Part shown: positions 49,817 to 61,502 of the stretch, in pieces
Layout: each line of letters starts with the position of its first letter
Position numbering within the stretch: position 1 is the first letter of the stretch
Assembly (NCBI GenBank): GCA_018398575.1
Contig: JAGTXZ010000020.1
Coordinates: forward strand, 2,930,888-2,994,887
Direction: 5' to 3'
Length of the DNA stretch: 64,000 bases
Origin: Ampelomyces quisqualis
Lineage: Eukaryota; Ascomycota; Dothideomycetes; Pleosporales; Phaeosphaeriaceae
Program-made: the position numbers and the translations under genes
Notes under the pieces: model-generated
What the model was told of the DNA's origin: nothing
Databases searched by the model: none
What the model saw: only the letters and a program-made list of their open reading frames with translations

Positions 49817-51361
49817 TTAGAATGGAAATCCGCCCCCGGGACCATGCTGGAATTTGAAGCCCCCGCCACCCTGCGCATACATAAACTGCTGACCACCAAA
49901 GGGATTGCCCTGGAATGGGTTGCTCTGCTGTTCATTGCTATTCGGATCATCGCCGCGATCAAAGCGCTCCTTCAGCTCGGGATCTGAAAGAACTTCGTAG
50001 GCCTCGTTGATGCTGGCCATCTTCTTCTGAGCGTGTTCGGGGGTCATGTTTTGCGCGCCGGCTTTGTCAGGGTGGAAAGTCTTTGACAATTTGCGGTATG
50101 CACGCTTGATTTCGCGTTCGTCTGCGTCGCGAGAGACACCGAGGACTTTGTAGTAGTCTTTTGTCTTTGAGCGTTTGAGCAGAGTTTGGGCTTTGTTGAG
50201 GAGGTCGTGGAGCTTTTGTGATTGTTGATGGTGTTCCTTGGCAGACTCGAGGATTCGAACGGCGTCTTCGAAATCATCGGCGTCGAGTTGGGATTGAGCT
50301 TTGTGAAGGGCGGCGTAGAGGGAGTTGGGGTTGAGCTGCAGGGTTTCCTGACAGTGAGGTGTACCCTTTTTGTGGTTGCCCATCTCAACGTAAGCTTCGC
50401 AGGTCTTTGCAACGAGTTCGGCATAGAGTCCTTGTGGCGAATTCTTGTAGATGTAGCCTTGATCAACATAGTCTTGGAAGTCTTGCTTGACTTCCTTGAG
50501 TAAGCCTGGCTCGTCTCCGCCGCGGTCGATGAGGAGTTTGGAAGCCGTAGCGAACTGCCGCCTCTCAAAGTACGACGCCACCTTCTTCAAATCTTTCTCG
50601 AGGTTTTTTTCGCGCCTGCGAAGCTTCATGCACGCTTTCGAGTCTGGATCCGACTGCAGACATTGTGCGATGTGCTTGATCCCCTTCTCGGTTTCACCCA
50701 ACGAGTAAAAGGCCATGGCGGAGCTCTGGAGGTGGGGCTCGATGTCGCCCTTGTTGATCTGGAGGAGATGTTGCAGGTCGCTGATGCCCTCAATGACCTC
50801 GCCCTTCTCGAAGCGACACCGTGCTCTCGTCTTGCGGATGTCGTATGCGCCGCCGGCGACGACGATAGCTGTGCCGGCGTGGGAGATGCAAGCGTCCCAG
50901 TCGCCTTGGTTTGCTGCCTCTTGCGCCATCATGGCCGCGCCTTCTGCCTCCTCCAGCAGTGCCATGTCGTCGGTCTTTCCTGCGGCCTCGTAGTCCTTGC
51001 GCGCGGCGGCCCAGTCGGCCTTCCTCGCTCTGATCTTGGCCCGCTGCACCAACGCGCCCTCGAAGCCTGGCTTCAGCACCAACACCTTGTCAAAGTCATG
51101 CTGCGCCTGCTGTGCGCGTCCGAGGGACAGGAAGGCGGCGCCGCGCCGGAAGAAGGTGAGGTAGTTCTGCGGGTCGCGCGCAATGGCCGCGTCGAAGTAT
51201 GTCAGCGCCTCCTGGGCGTTGCCCGTCGCAAGTTTTGCGCTGGCGTCCTTGATGAGCTGTGCAACGGGGGTGTCGGCGGGGATGTCCGAGGGCGACAGCG
51301 CGCACGTGAGAGGCGCAGCGGAAAGCAGCCCGAGGGCGAGGGAGGATAGTCGCAGAATCAT
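49817..51361 (-). CDS. ER-lumenal TPR/J-domain co-chaperone (DNAJC3/P58IPK-like)
   Basis: A single exon of 514 aa. Residues 1 to about 21 form a signal peptide (MILRLSSLALGLLSAAPLTC), placing the mature protein in the ER lumen. Tetratricopeptide repeats fill residues about 30-390, starting with LATGNAQEALTYFDAAIARD. The J-domain starts DYYKVLGVSRDADEREIKRA and has the obligatory HPD at 430-432, which stimulates Hsp70 ATPase. The tail is Gly/Phe-rich and there is no obvious HDEL. This is the architecture of metazoan P58IPK/DNAJC3, which presents unfolded proteins to BiP/Kar2. It is divergent from the GH5 gene across 284 bp. Confidence 0.93.
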   Translation of the reverse strand: MILRLSSLALGLLSAAPLTCALSPSDIPADTPVAQLIKDASAKLATGNAQEALTYFDAAIARDPQNYLTFFRRGAAFLSLGRAQQAQHDFDKVLVLKPGFEGALVQRAKIRARKADWAAARKDYEAAGKTDDMALLEEAEGAAMMAQEAANQGDWDACISHAGTAIVVAGGAYDIRKTRARCRFEKGEVIEGISDLQHLLQINKGDIEPHLQSSAMAFYSLGETEKGIKHIAQCLQSDPDSKACMKLRRREKNLEKDLKKVASYFERRQFATASKLLIDRGGDEPGLLKEVKQDFQDYVDQGYIYKNSPQGLYAELVAKTCEAYVEMGNHKKGTPHCQETLQLNPNSLYAALHKAQSQLDADDFEDAVRILESAKEHHQQSQKLHDLLNKAQTLLKRSKTKDYYKVLGVSRDADEREIKRAYRKLSKTFHPDKAGAQNMTPEHAQKKMASINEAYEVLSDPELKERFDRGDDPNSNEQQSNPFQGNPFGGQQFMYAQGGGGFKFQHGPGGGFPF

Positions 51362-51645
51362 GGTGGCAGTGCCCGTGGTGTACTGCGGCGAGCAACAGGG
51401 AGTGGCTGTGGGAGGGTGTGGCCGAGAGGGGGGAAAGGGCCGCGGGGTTTATATCGGGCGTCTCGGCCTTGAAGTGGTAACTTGTCCTTTCACCTTTAAT
51501 CAATGCGCGCTTAGTGGCGCGCTTGTCATGGACCCTGCCGGCTTTACTCCGGTACTGTGCAGGGTCCGCCGGGCCTCTGGTGATGACGCGCATGCCGTCC
51601 GACGCTCCCTCCGCCTTTTGCCTACCCTCCCTCCGCCCGTGAACC
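51362..51645. promoter_or_regulatory. Divergent promoter of DNAJC3-like and GH5 genes
   Basis: 284 bp between the two starts. No TATA element or unfolded-protein-response element could be identified with confidence. Confidence 0.5.
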
Positions 51646-54123
51646 ATGTCGGCCATGAGACTGCGCATAGACGGACGCACCTTTCGTGACCCCCAGAACC
51701 GCGAGGTCATTCTGGTAAGGACGCGCCTCGGCATGCGGCTGGCACGTGATCTGACCTGTGGCGAATCGATAGCACGGCATCAACTGCGCCGCCGACGCCA
51801 AATTCCCCGCGACGCCCGACCTCCCCTCGCACATATCGGACAAGTTCTTCGACGGCGACAATGTCTCCTTCGTCAACCGCCCTTTTTCGCTGGACGACGC
51901 CGCCACCCACTTGACGCGACTGCGCGCCTGGGGCTACAACACCATACGATATGTCTTTACGTGGGAGGCCATTGAGCACGAGGGGCCCGGCAAGTACGAC
52001 GAGGCATGGATAGAGCACACCATCGGCATCCTGCGCAAGGCCAAGGACTATGGCTTCTACATCTTCATGGACCCGCACCAGGACGTCGTGAGTAGGGTCG
52101 GACGAATGAAAAGTCCCCATCTAACACGCGATGCAGTGGTCGCGATTTTCCGGAGGTTCGGGAGCGCCCATGTGGACACTGTACGCCTGTGGGCTGGACC
52201 CTCAGCACTTCGCAGTCACCGAGGGCGCGCTCGTGCAGAACACCTATTCCGACCCAAGCACATTCCCAAAGATGATCTGGGCCTCCAATTACACACGACT
52301 GGTCTGCCAGGTCGTCTTTACGCTATTTTTCGGAGGCAGAGACTTTGCACCAAAAGCCATCATGGACGGCAAGAACATTCAAGACTACCTGCAGGACCAC
52401 TATATCGCGGCATGTGGCCACCTCGCCAAGCGCATTCACGAAGCCGGTGATCTAGAGCACGATCCGATCATAGGCTGGGAGAGTCTGAACGAGCCAAACA
52501 AAGGCTTGATAAGCTACCAGGATATCACTGTAATACCGAAAGAGCAGCAACTGAAGAAGGGCACTACACCGACAGCTTGGCAGGCAATACTTACCGGATC
52601 GGGAAGAGCTTGCGAGGTCGAGACGTGGGAGTTTGGCGGCATGGGACCCTACAAGTCTGGCTCAGCACTGATAGACCCACAAGGCATATCAGTGTGGCTG
52701 TCCTCAGACCATGACGACTCCAAGTACGGCTGGAAGCGCGACCCTGGGTGGAAGTTGGGCGAATGTTTGTGGGCGCAGCATGGCGTGTGGGATCCAAAGA
52801 CCGATACTGTTGTCAAGAAGGACTACTTCGGGGTAGACCCTAACAATGGAGCCACAATCGACACGGAATATTTCACCAATCATTACTGGCTAGCGCACTA
52901 TCGCGCCTACAAAAAAATGGTCCGAGCTATTTTCCCCGACTCTTTGATGTTTTTCCAGCCCCCAGTGCTTGAGATACCACCGACGATAAAGGGAACACAG
53001 GACGATGACCCGAACATGGTCTTCTCGCCGCATTTCTATGATGGAATCACTCTGTTGACCAAGAAATGGTGAGTCTTCCATGATGACAAGACATGGCATA
53101 GAGCTGACGTGCAATAGGAATCGCGTCTGGAATATCGACGTCTTCGGCGTACTCCGCGGGAAATATCTCACACCTGCTTTTGCCATCAAGATTGGCGAGA
53201 ACGCCATCAGAAACTGCTTCGCGCATCAGCTCACGGCAATCCGAGAAGAGGGTACCGAGCACATGGGTGTGCATCCTTGTATATTTACAGAAATCGGAAT
53301 TCCGTACGACATGGATGACAAGTATGCATACAAGACAGGGAATTACAGCAGCCAAATCGCCGCTCTCGATGCGAACCACTTTGCGCTTGAGGAATCCAAG
53401 GCCAACGGGTTTACTCTGTGGACCTATGTTGCCATGGTAATTAAGATGATGTAATTAGGTGTCAACAAGCGACATGCTAACACTGCACAGAACAACCACT
53501 ACTGGGGCGATCAGTGGAATGGCGAAGATCTCTCCATCTTCTCGGTGGACGACAAGGCTGTGCCGGCAGGTCCATTCTCAGCAGCTGACTCCCGTGCGTC
53601 ATTAGATCGCGGCTCCCCATCGTTCTCGAGGGCGCAGTCAATAGACACACTCAGTGTCACTCCATCTAACCTCAAGAAGACGGTGACGGAGGATCGTATG
53701 AGCTTGAAGAAGACGGACGGTGATGTCCAAGGGCTGCGAGCTGCCGAAGCATTCATCCGCCCTGCACCAGTGGCTGTCCATGGCGACTTGTCATCCTATG
53801 TCTTCGATCTAAGAACATGTACGTTCAGACTGGCGCTCACAGCTCCCAGCTCGACAGCCGAAGATGCTCCTACGACTGCATATCTCCCCGAGTTCCATTT
53901 CCCATCTGGCCAGACCAGCGTCGAGGTCAGCGGCGGCAAATGGACCATCATATCAGAAGAGTCCAACGGGGCATTGCAACAAACACTGCGATGGTGGCAT
54001 GCCGAAGGCGATCAGAACATGACCGTGAAGGGCGTGGTGCGCAAGCCCGGAGCTTTGGTGGGCACCGAGGAGGACGAGGGCTACCTTGCGCAGTGCCAGA
54101 AGCAGAGCTGCGTGGTTATGTAA
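51646..54123 (+). CDS. GH5 glycosylceramidase / steryl-glucosidase-like enzyme with CaaX end
   Basis: Exons are 51646-51714, 51773-52087, 52137-53068, 53118-53436 and 53491-54123, giving 755 aa. All four introns are 49-58 bp and restore frame. The N-terminus lacks a signal peptide. The barrel begins HGINCAADAKFP, a GH5 beta-1 motif. DPHQDVWSRFSGG is created by splicing. Acid/base Glu247 lies in ESLNEPNKG and nucleophile Glu497 in FTEIGIPYD. A C-terminal beta-sandwich follows a Ser-rich insert. This suits the fungal endoglycoceramidase-related GH5 group that cleaves glucosylceramide or ergosteryl glucoside inside the cell. The last four residues are CVVM, a CaaX prenylation box, suggesting membrane anchoring. 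ATG at 51655 is an alternative start. Confidence 0.88.
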
Positions 54124-54785
54124 GGCTCGCGATAGGCGGCTTGGTGTTAGGAGCAGACACGCGTGAGGACCAATCAGCGGCGGGTGGAGGTGTCACGTGG
54201 TCTGGGGGTGGAGATGTCACGCGGTCGGCATGTTTGTTCAACAGCGCAGAGCATTTGTCTTTTTTTTTCGTGGGAAGTACAACTGCCGGGTCGGCGTGGT
54301 GTTGCATGCGAGGGCGTTTGCAAAGGAATACAGGGACTATGTAGCTGTATATATCATGATCATGTGACCGGTAAAGAGCGCCCGCCCGGTGCCTGTGCCT
54401 AGGCAGCTGACATCGCGTCGCCCTGACGCGCCGGGCTCAGCAGCGGCAGCCTACCCAGCGCGTCTGGGGCACGCGAGGATCCGATATTATCTTCTTTGCC
54501 TGCACAGTCTGCTTCGAACCTGTTTCCACGCTTGTCTTTCACTTCTCACACTGGATTTGGACAAGCTAGCAGCGGGCGCTGGCAGCCTTCACCGAGTTTT
54601 GGTGCAGCGCGGGTACCAAAGCTTCTCGACTTGTCCACGCAAAATCTTTGTCCCTCGCCTACCCACGCTTCCGGCAACCCACCCGCGCCGCTGAGAGCCT
54701 CCCCCTGAGCGACAGGCTACCGCCGCTACGAACTGACGCCAGCCTTGCTGACTGACGTGCCGCCCACTCGGCGAGGAGCTGCACG
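54124..54785. other. Intergenic and 5' leader of the karyopherin gene
   Basis: 662 bp, increasingly GC-rich towards the karyopherin ATG. A T-run lies near 54260. Overlapping frames on both strands (for example 54389-54694) have no known domain. It presumably contains the promoter. Confidence 0.5.
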
Positions 54786-57700
54786 ATGGATGCCGGGGAA
54801 TCAGCCCCGCCAACAGCCCCAGCAAATGGCGGCGGCAGCGGCGGCGGCGGCGACCTCCCGCAGGTGCTCGAGGCGCTGCAGGCCATCTACACGGCCAGCT
54901 CGAGCAACGACACGCGCCGGCACGCCACCGAGTACCTCGAGCAGGCCAAGCGACACCCCGACGCGCCCTCGCAGGGCTGCGTCCTCGCCGGCGACCGCGC
55001 ACAGCCCGCGCAGCTGCGCCACTACGGCCTCACCCTGCTGGAGTACTCGATCAAGTACCGCTGGGAGGACTTGACTGTGGCGCAGGGCGCGCAGCTGAGA
55101 GGGTCCGTGGTCGAGCTCGCAAAGCACGTGACGGCCGACGACCCGGTGTACCTGAGGAACAAGGTCGCGCAGCTGTGGACCGACGTGGCCAAGAGGAGCT
55201 GGGCCGCCGAGTGGCTGGACATGGACGCGCAGCTGCTTGCGCTGTGGCAGCACTCCCTCCACCACCAGGCCCTCGTTCTCTACGTCCTCGAGGCGCTCTC
55301 GGAAGAAGTCTTCAACCGCGACGACGCCACAGCAGGCCTGCGGGGCAGCGACCTCGGCCGGGCGTGTGTCGACATCTTCACCCCGCTCGCCGTGCTGCAG
55401 GAGCACCTGCCCGCACGTGACAAGGGCTTGGACGTGCGCTGCGGAGAAGAGGGCTGGCTGCAGCGGCTCTGCGACAACCTGGGCTGGTGCTTGGGCCAGG
55501 ACTACCAGAGCCAAGAGGCGGTGCGCACACTCGCCGTCAAGACTCTCCATGCGCTCCGAGCAGCCATGCCGTGGGTCATACCCAAGGCCATTGCAGCGAC
55601 GCAGGTCGTGGGTGTACTCTGCCGAGCACTCGCGGTGCCCCTCGTCGAGCTGCAGCTGGTACGTCGTCCACTCGGCAGCTTGGTACCCCACTGACCCTCG
55701 TGCAGGCCGCCATCGACGTCTTCCAGGCCCTCTACAGCCGGCATCACCTCCACGACGAGGACTTTGGAGACTTGGTGTGGCCCATGTTCGCGCCCGACAG
55801 CGTTTCCTTGCTCCGCGAGGTGTACAACTGGACCATTGCCGACTTGAACGTCAACCATCTCGACGACCAGAAATACACGTTGTGCAAGAAGATGGCCGAG
55901 GTGAGCAGTCTGGTCCTCGTGTTCGCCCCTTTCCGCTTACTCATGAGCTTAGCTGGCCAATAGCTTGGGCCTCTTCATCGAGCAGAAACCCCGACATATC
56001 CCCGACGGCAGCGACTTCACCGGCATGCTCGGCTTCTTGTTCGACATGATGCGCAACCCAAGTCTGGTCGTCTCCATCCCCGTTCTCCACTGCTGGACCA
56101 AACTGCTCAGGTCGCCCGTTGTACGCGAAAACGACACGATCAAGTCGATGATCGGTGGCCTACTGGAGACATCATGTTCGCGACTTATCAGGTATGAGTC
56201 GCTGCCTGACGAGACCGAAGACACTACCTTGCAATTCCTCAACGAAGACATCGACACCATACCCGAGCGCCATGCGTTTCTTGGCAACTACCGCCGATTC
56301 TGTGCCGACATGATTGAGACTCTGGTGCGGTGGATCCCTGCAGACGCCATGAACCACATCCTCAGTCAAGCGACTGGCATTCTCCAAAACCTCTACCGCG
56401 ACCAGCCTCCATTTGCCCAACACGCCTTCAGCAAAACCTCTCCAACCGTCCTCCGAGTCGATGCGCAGGTCACTGTCATTGACGCTGCACTCAAGGGTTA
56501 CCTGAAGTGGCTTTCGGGTCACGGCGAGAATATGCAAGAAGACGAACGCAAGCGCCATGCATTGGAAGATTCGTTCGAGCAGTGGGGCAGGCAAATGTTG
56601 CAAGCACGTTTTGAAGACCCGGAGATCGCTAGAAAGATTATCTCATTAATGTCGACACTATCGACCAAAGCACTGGGCGATCGACCTGCTTTCGCCCTCA
56701 CCTTCCTTGAATACATGCTCACGATCCGCCTAGCGGATAACATTGCTTTTCCCCTGTATTCGGATGCAGTGAAGGACCTTGAACGGGTTTGCAGCTTGGA
56801 AATGCAGAAGCTCGCCATGAAATTCGCGAACGACTTTATGAATGTCTACGAACAATTAGAAAGCAAGGTGAACGAAATGATAAGCGACCCCACCACCGAC
56901 GAGCGGCAGCGGATGGCTTACTCTGCTTTCTTGTTCATCATAATTCACCGATGTACGGTGTTGGACCGCAACACACAAGAAGAGCGTATGCGCCTGATGC
57001 TTAGCCAAGTGAAGGATGCCTGGCAGCACCCAGAATTCGCGGGCGCGATATCAGACTTCCAGTCTTTCTGTGGTGTCTTGGGCATGGGCCAATTGCCGCA
57101 GTTCCTCTCTATCAACAACTTCCGAGGTACCAGTGACTGGTCGAATGAGCCATTGGGAAGCGATGGGCAAGCATTACAAGCTTCGATCCTCGAGCGATCA
57201 CAACACCTACCGCTGCGACTGACCAAGACTCTCCTTGCCGCATCGACGGAAAAGCTGCGCGACGGTACTACAGCGTACGAGAGCGCTGCCGCCCTGTGGG
57301 CTGATGCGATCCCGATCCTACTACCGAATTTGCTCCAGCTCGTCAGTCATGCGCAAGCCTTCAACGACATAGAGAGCAATTGGTCGCATCTACCAGTGGA
57401 ACTACAGCAAGTTATTCGCAGGGTCCTGACCGACCGCTTCTGGCAAGCTGGCATCTCGACCGAAAGCCGGGATGACTTCTTCGCGAGAGTCAGTGGCTCA
57501 AAGTCGACATTTGAAGGCTTCGCATCCACTGTGCGCGGAACTATTCGGCAGATCCGCGAGAGCTCCTACTACATTCTGTACTCCCTCACACGATTCCGCG
57601 ACTCCTTCTATGGCATACAGGACTTGCCCGGACCACTGAGTGAAGCGCTTTTTGGGCATGCTCATGCACTTACAGCACACCACCTCTCTGTTCTGCTCAC

Positions 57701-58699
57701 AGTATCAACGCATCTTATCGAAGGTTGCCCGCCACAAATTCGCCCACAATTCCTTCCCTCAGTGATACAAGGCTTGTTTCGAGAACTTGACAGGAAGATT
57801 TGCGGCGAGTGGAATGAGGTAGCCCGTCAAGTGGCAGGGTCGGGGGACAACGATAACCTCACAGATGAGATGAAGACGGAGAGCATACTTCGGCAGCTCA
57901 CCTACTCTTCCGTCTCGCTTGTCGCTGTCCTGCTTGACTCGAGGCAGGGTACGTACAAATTGAAATGGGACTTCGCATCCAGAGACAGTTTGAGTCCTTC
58001 TATCGGCAACTGCTTCGTCCTTCTTCTGAATATGACTGTTCGTACTTTGATAAGGCTAACGTAAAAGTAGAGTTTGCCAGACAAGACACCGAAAGCCGCC
58101 GCGACGCCAACAGTCCCCCAATGTGCGACTTCATCCTCGCGACACCATCCGTGCTCGAACCCATTCTGCTCTTCTGCAACTCCACTATTCGCGTCCGAGA
58201 CACGAGATCAGTCGTCATGATTGTGCGCGTCATGCGCTCTCTCCTACCACGCTTCAAAGAAAAATCTCTGATCCGCGACTACTTCTGCAACGACATGCTC
58301 AAGTCGGCAATTACATCTCTTCACGAACCTTACTTTGTCGACTGCCAGAAAGAACTCGCATCCCTCATCGCAGGCATCATCCACCTCGACGACGAAATTC
58401 CACGATCTATCATCCTCTCGCTACCGGGCATGGGCGACGAATTTCGAGTCGACAGGCGCCTGGCTAAGCTGCGTGGCGCCAGTCGACAGGATGAGCGCAT
58501 GCAGCGCAGCATCGTACTCGATCTGCTAAGTAGTATCAAGGGCGTGAGTATCCACGAACAAGGCAAGATTCAGCGCGCGGCGCCGAAGAAGAGGACTGCG
58601 TTTCAGGAACAGTATATGAGTGCCGATCCGCCGACGCAAGTTGTGAGGGGCACGAGTCCAGGGTTGGCGGGTGTGGCGGATATGTTTGGGGAATCTTGA
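54786..58699 (+). CDS. MSN5: Karyopherin of the MSN5/exportin-5 family
   Basis: Exons are 54786-55658, 55706-55900, 55953-57948 and 58068-58699, giving 1231 aa, close to yeast Msn5 (about 1224). Introns are 47, 52 and 119 bp. The N-terminus has a Gly/Pro-rich leader, then the importin-beta N-terminal/CRM1-like repeats (RHATEYLEQAKRHPDA, HYGLTLLEYSIKYRW). The exportin HEAT solenoid follows, with VYNWTIADLNVNHL and FIIIHRCTVLDRNTQEER, and the conserved late block LEPILLFCNSTIRVRDTRS. It exports phosphoproteins or RNA cargo with Ran-GTP at the nuclear pore. The first exon is much more GC-rich than the later ones. The 119-bp last intron is unusually long for this window, but its GCTAAC branch site and AAAG end are good. 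Confidence 0.9.
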
Positions 58700-59098
58700 G
58701 GTTCCTGGGTAAGTGATTCCGTGAGGGGGTCTGGCTTGCGCATTTAGATATGCATCGCATTAACTCACCCGATCAATGTCTTCGGCCTTTGGGGTCGGTG
58801 AAGAGGGCAGCGATCTCTTGTTTGTCGGGTCGTTTAGCAACCCGCAATAAATCAAGCGTAGCAGCAATCTATTGATGTTGCCAGATTTACGCTAGTCTCT
58901 GGGTCGAACGAACAGGTGATTAGTAGCAGCTATATACCCGCTGTTCCGCCATTGGCTACTTCATGGTTGTACTTCATGTCTACAAGCACGCCATTACTTT
59001 CTTACATGCAACAGTTCTCTCTCGTACCCAAATCGCATCATCACCCCCGATTCCTACACCTTTGCGGCGGCGCACGTGAATCACTCGAGATCAGCAGC
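58700..59098. other. Tandem intergenic region
   Basis: 399 bp between MSN5 and the oxygenase. The oxygenase frame is open back to 58916, but no conserved start lies there. A CTATATA-like stretch at 58928-58936 could be a TATA element about 165 bp upstream of the ATG. Confidence 0.4.
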
Positions 59099-60142
59099 AT
59101 GGCAGACATTCCGATCGTCGACTTCGCGCAAGCTGCGAGCGGCACCATGGAGGAGAGAGAACATATCGCAAACCAGATTGATGCAGCTTTCCGCAACGTT
59201 GGACTCGTATATCTCAAGAACCACGGCGTGCCGCGGGAAAAGGTTAACGAATGTTTTGCCTGGGTAAGCCAGGACCTAAACACAAAAGTAGCATCTGTCA
59301 CTAACGCGCTTCTACAGTCCAAGAAATTCTTCGAACTTCCAATATCAACCAAACTCCTTGCACCCCATCCACCAGGCGGCTCCCACCACCGCGCCTACTC
59401 CGCGCCCGGCGTCGAGAAGGTCTCACAGCACGAGTACGACGCCAACGAGCTCCACAAGCTGCGCAACGTGCCAGACTTCAAAGAATCCTACGAAAGCGGA
59501 AACACCAACGACGAAGCGCAGCCAAATATCTGGCCTCCAGAGTCCTCACTACCCGGCTTTCGCGCATTCATGGAATCCTATTTTGACGTGTGCAAAGACC
59601 TCGTCCACCAACTTCTCGACACGCTCAGTATCGCGCTCAACGTCCCCAACCCAGGTCTGAGTGCTACACACACGCAGTCGCTGTTTCAATTGCGACTGCT
59701 GCATTATCCAGCTATTTCAGCGGCAGAACTCGCCGGCAAGAAACGAAGTCGCATCAACGCGCATAGCGACTTTGGGACCATGACGTTACTTTTCCAAGAT
59801 GCGGTAGGTGGGTTGGAAATCGAAGCTCCGACCCACCCGGGTGAATTTCGCCCAGCACCACCTGTTCCGGATACAGTGTTGGTTAATGTCGGGGACTTGA
59901 TGGCGAGGTGGTCCAATGATCGCTGGAAGAGCACTGTCCATCGTGTAGGTATTCCGCAGGGGCATAGGGGGGATGGGATAGTACCTGATCGGTATTCGAT
60001 TCCGTTCTTCGCGACGGCGGATCCAGAGACGGTTATTGAGGCGTTGCCGAGGTGTTGGGGGGAGGGAAATGGGCAGAGGTATAAGAGTGTTACAGCGGAG
60101 AGATATGTACAGATAAGGATGGCGGCGCTGTACAAAGGGTAA
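59099..60142 (+). CDS. 2-oxoglutarate/Fe(II)-dependent oxygenase (isopenicillin N synthase-like)
   Basis: Exons are 59099-59263 and 59318-60142, giving 329 aa. The 54-bp intron (GTAAGC, ACTAAC branch site, ACAG) is a multiple of three without a stop, so the frame reads through; splicing gives the conserved ECFAW-SKKFFELP join. The N-terminal DIOX_N region begins ADIPIVDFAQ, with VYLKNHGVP. The double-stranded beta-helix core has iron ligands His204, Asp206 (AHSDFG) and His263 (STVHRVG), and Arg280 in RYSIPFF for 2-oxoglutarate. The length is typical. Substrates in the family range from secondary metabolites to nucleobases and hormones; none can be assigned. It is the last intact gene before the telomere. 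Confidence 0.9.
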   Translation: MADIPIVDFAQAASGTMEEREHIANQIDAAFRNVGLVYLKNHGVPREKVNECFAWVSQDLNTKVASVTNALLQSKKFFELPISTKLLAPHPPGGSHHRAYSAPGVEKVSQHEYDANELHKLRNVPDFKESYESGNTNDEAQPNIWPPESSLPGFRAFMESYFDVCKDLVHQLLDTLSIALNVPNPGLSATHTQSLFQLRLLHYPAISAAELAGKKRSRINAHSDFGTMTLLFQDAVGGLEIEAPTHPGEFRPAPPVPDTVLVNVGDLMARWSNDRWKSTVHRVGIPQGHRGDGIVPDRYSIPFFATADPETVIEALPRCWGEGNGQRYKSVTAERYVQIRMAALYKG

Positions 60143-60459
60143 ATTAATGTCAGAAGGTAATTAAGCATATATACCACAATTGTACGTTAGTATTAGAATA
60201 TCCTTTTATAGGCTCGCTTAACTATAACGTGTCTAAACTAGTGTAAATACTAATATTCTGCAACGTTTTAAGCTCCTACCTTAAATAACTTGTTTCTTCT
60301 TATAGAAGCTAAGTAAAGCTATTGTTATAATCTTAGAAGTATAATAATAGGTATCTTGCCTTGTTAACAAGGCTAAGCTCTAAATATAGAAGGAGCCTAG
60401 TTATACTTAGACGCTAAGCTACTAAGGTAACGTAATTATACTACTATGTTCTTATAAGC
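60143..60459. other. AT-rich spacer at the start of the subtelomere
   Basis: Composition drops sharply to TpA-rich sequence just after the oxygenase stop. No LTR terminus or coding motif was seen. Confidence 0.5.
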
Positions 60460-61001
60460 TGTTATAGGCTAGCCCGCAAAGATAGAATAATAAGGTGCTA
60501 GAAAGAGTTATATTTCTTAAGCTTCTTTACTAGTTACAGAAGAGGTTTATATACTCTCTATGCGTACTAGTCTATAAAGAGGTAGTAAGGCTAGATTAAG
60601 CTCTTTCTAAGAAGGTAAAGAGCTAGGTAAAGCTTAGCCTATTACATACCTTTTTACTTACTCTTCTCTTAATATAGAAGCTTATATTATTATAATATAG
60701 TTATTGCGTTACAAAGCTAGGCTAAGGTTATTCTAGCACTACTTATTACTTAGCTACCTACTATGCGCGTACGTCTATACGCCTACTGTAATTTTATATT
60801 AGTACTTAGCTAGCTTTGTTCTAGTTCTTGCACTACTAACACTATTCTTCTTTAGTCTTCTTTCTCTACCTTTAGACTGTGCCTAGACTATACACTAACT
60901 ATACTTACTTTTCTAATAATTAACCTATTAATTACTTTCTAACGTTATCTTCTACGCGCTCTAAGCGCCTTTTTCTTAACTCTATTACGCTCTTAAGGCG
61001 C
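60460..61001 (-). mobile_element. Truncated Gypsy-A copy (3' LTR plus end of internal region)
   Basis: LTR 60460-60646 (187 bp), followed by internal sequence collinear with 6251 to about 6606. Homology stops at 61001, where the Gypsy-D LTR begins. It is more heavily mutated than the 6.1-kb copy. Orientation is the same as the nested element at 6064-11803. Confidence 0.85.
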
Positions 61002-61502
61002 TGTTACTATATAGGTAGTTATAAAGTATAATAGAGTATGTAAATTAGTAGATTATAGAATTGTTATGTATAATACCTAACAGGTTATCTAGATATTTAA
61101 TCTAGGCTCTTTTGAAGATCTAAACTCTTTTGGCCCTAGTGCTTCTAGAAGCCTCTAGCACCTTAGTAGACCTTCTACTTGTAACGCTACTACTACTAGA
61201 ACCTTACTAGCCTTAGCAGTAGCCTACTAAACTATAAAAAAAAAGTTAATCTAGGCCCTTTTATCTAGACCCTTTTATCTAGACCCTTTTATCTAGACTC
61301 TTTTTTTAAAGTAGTTTTTATAGCTTTCTTATATATAACTAAGCTAGAAAATAGTATAAGTAGCTATACTATTATACTAGAAAGCTTACTAAGCTATAAA
61401 AAAAAAGTTTTATCTAGGCTCTTGTATCTAGACTCTTTTATCTAGACTCTTTTATCTAGACTCTTTTATCTAGGCTCTTTTTTTACAGTAGTTTTTGTAA
61501 CA
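61002..61502 (+). repeat. 5' LTR of Gypsy-D (501 bp) with internal tandem arrays
   Basis: Inverted termini TGTTAC/GTAACA. It contains two related modules, each an A-run followed by 14-bp units of the form ATCTAGACCCTTTT: about four units at 61250-61305 and about five at 61404-61485. Confidence 0.65.

Noticed and set aside
54801..55691. 296-codon antisense open frame opposite the karyopherin first exon
   Set aside because: A shadow of the GC-rich coding exon; the sense strand carries the recognisable karyopherin repeats.
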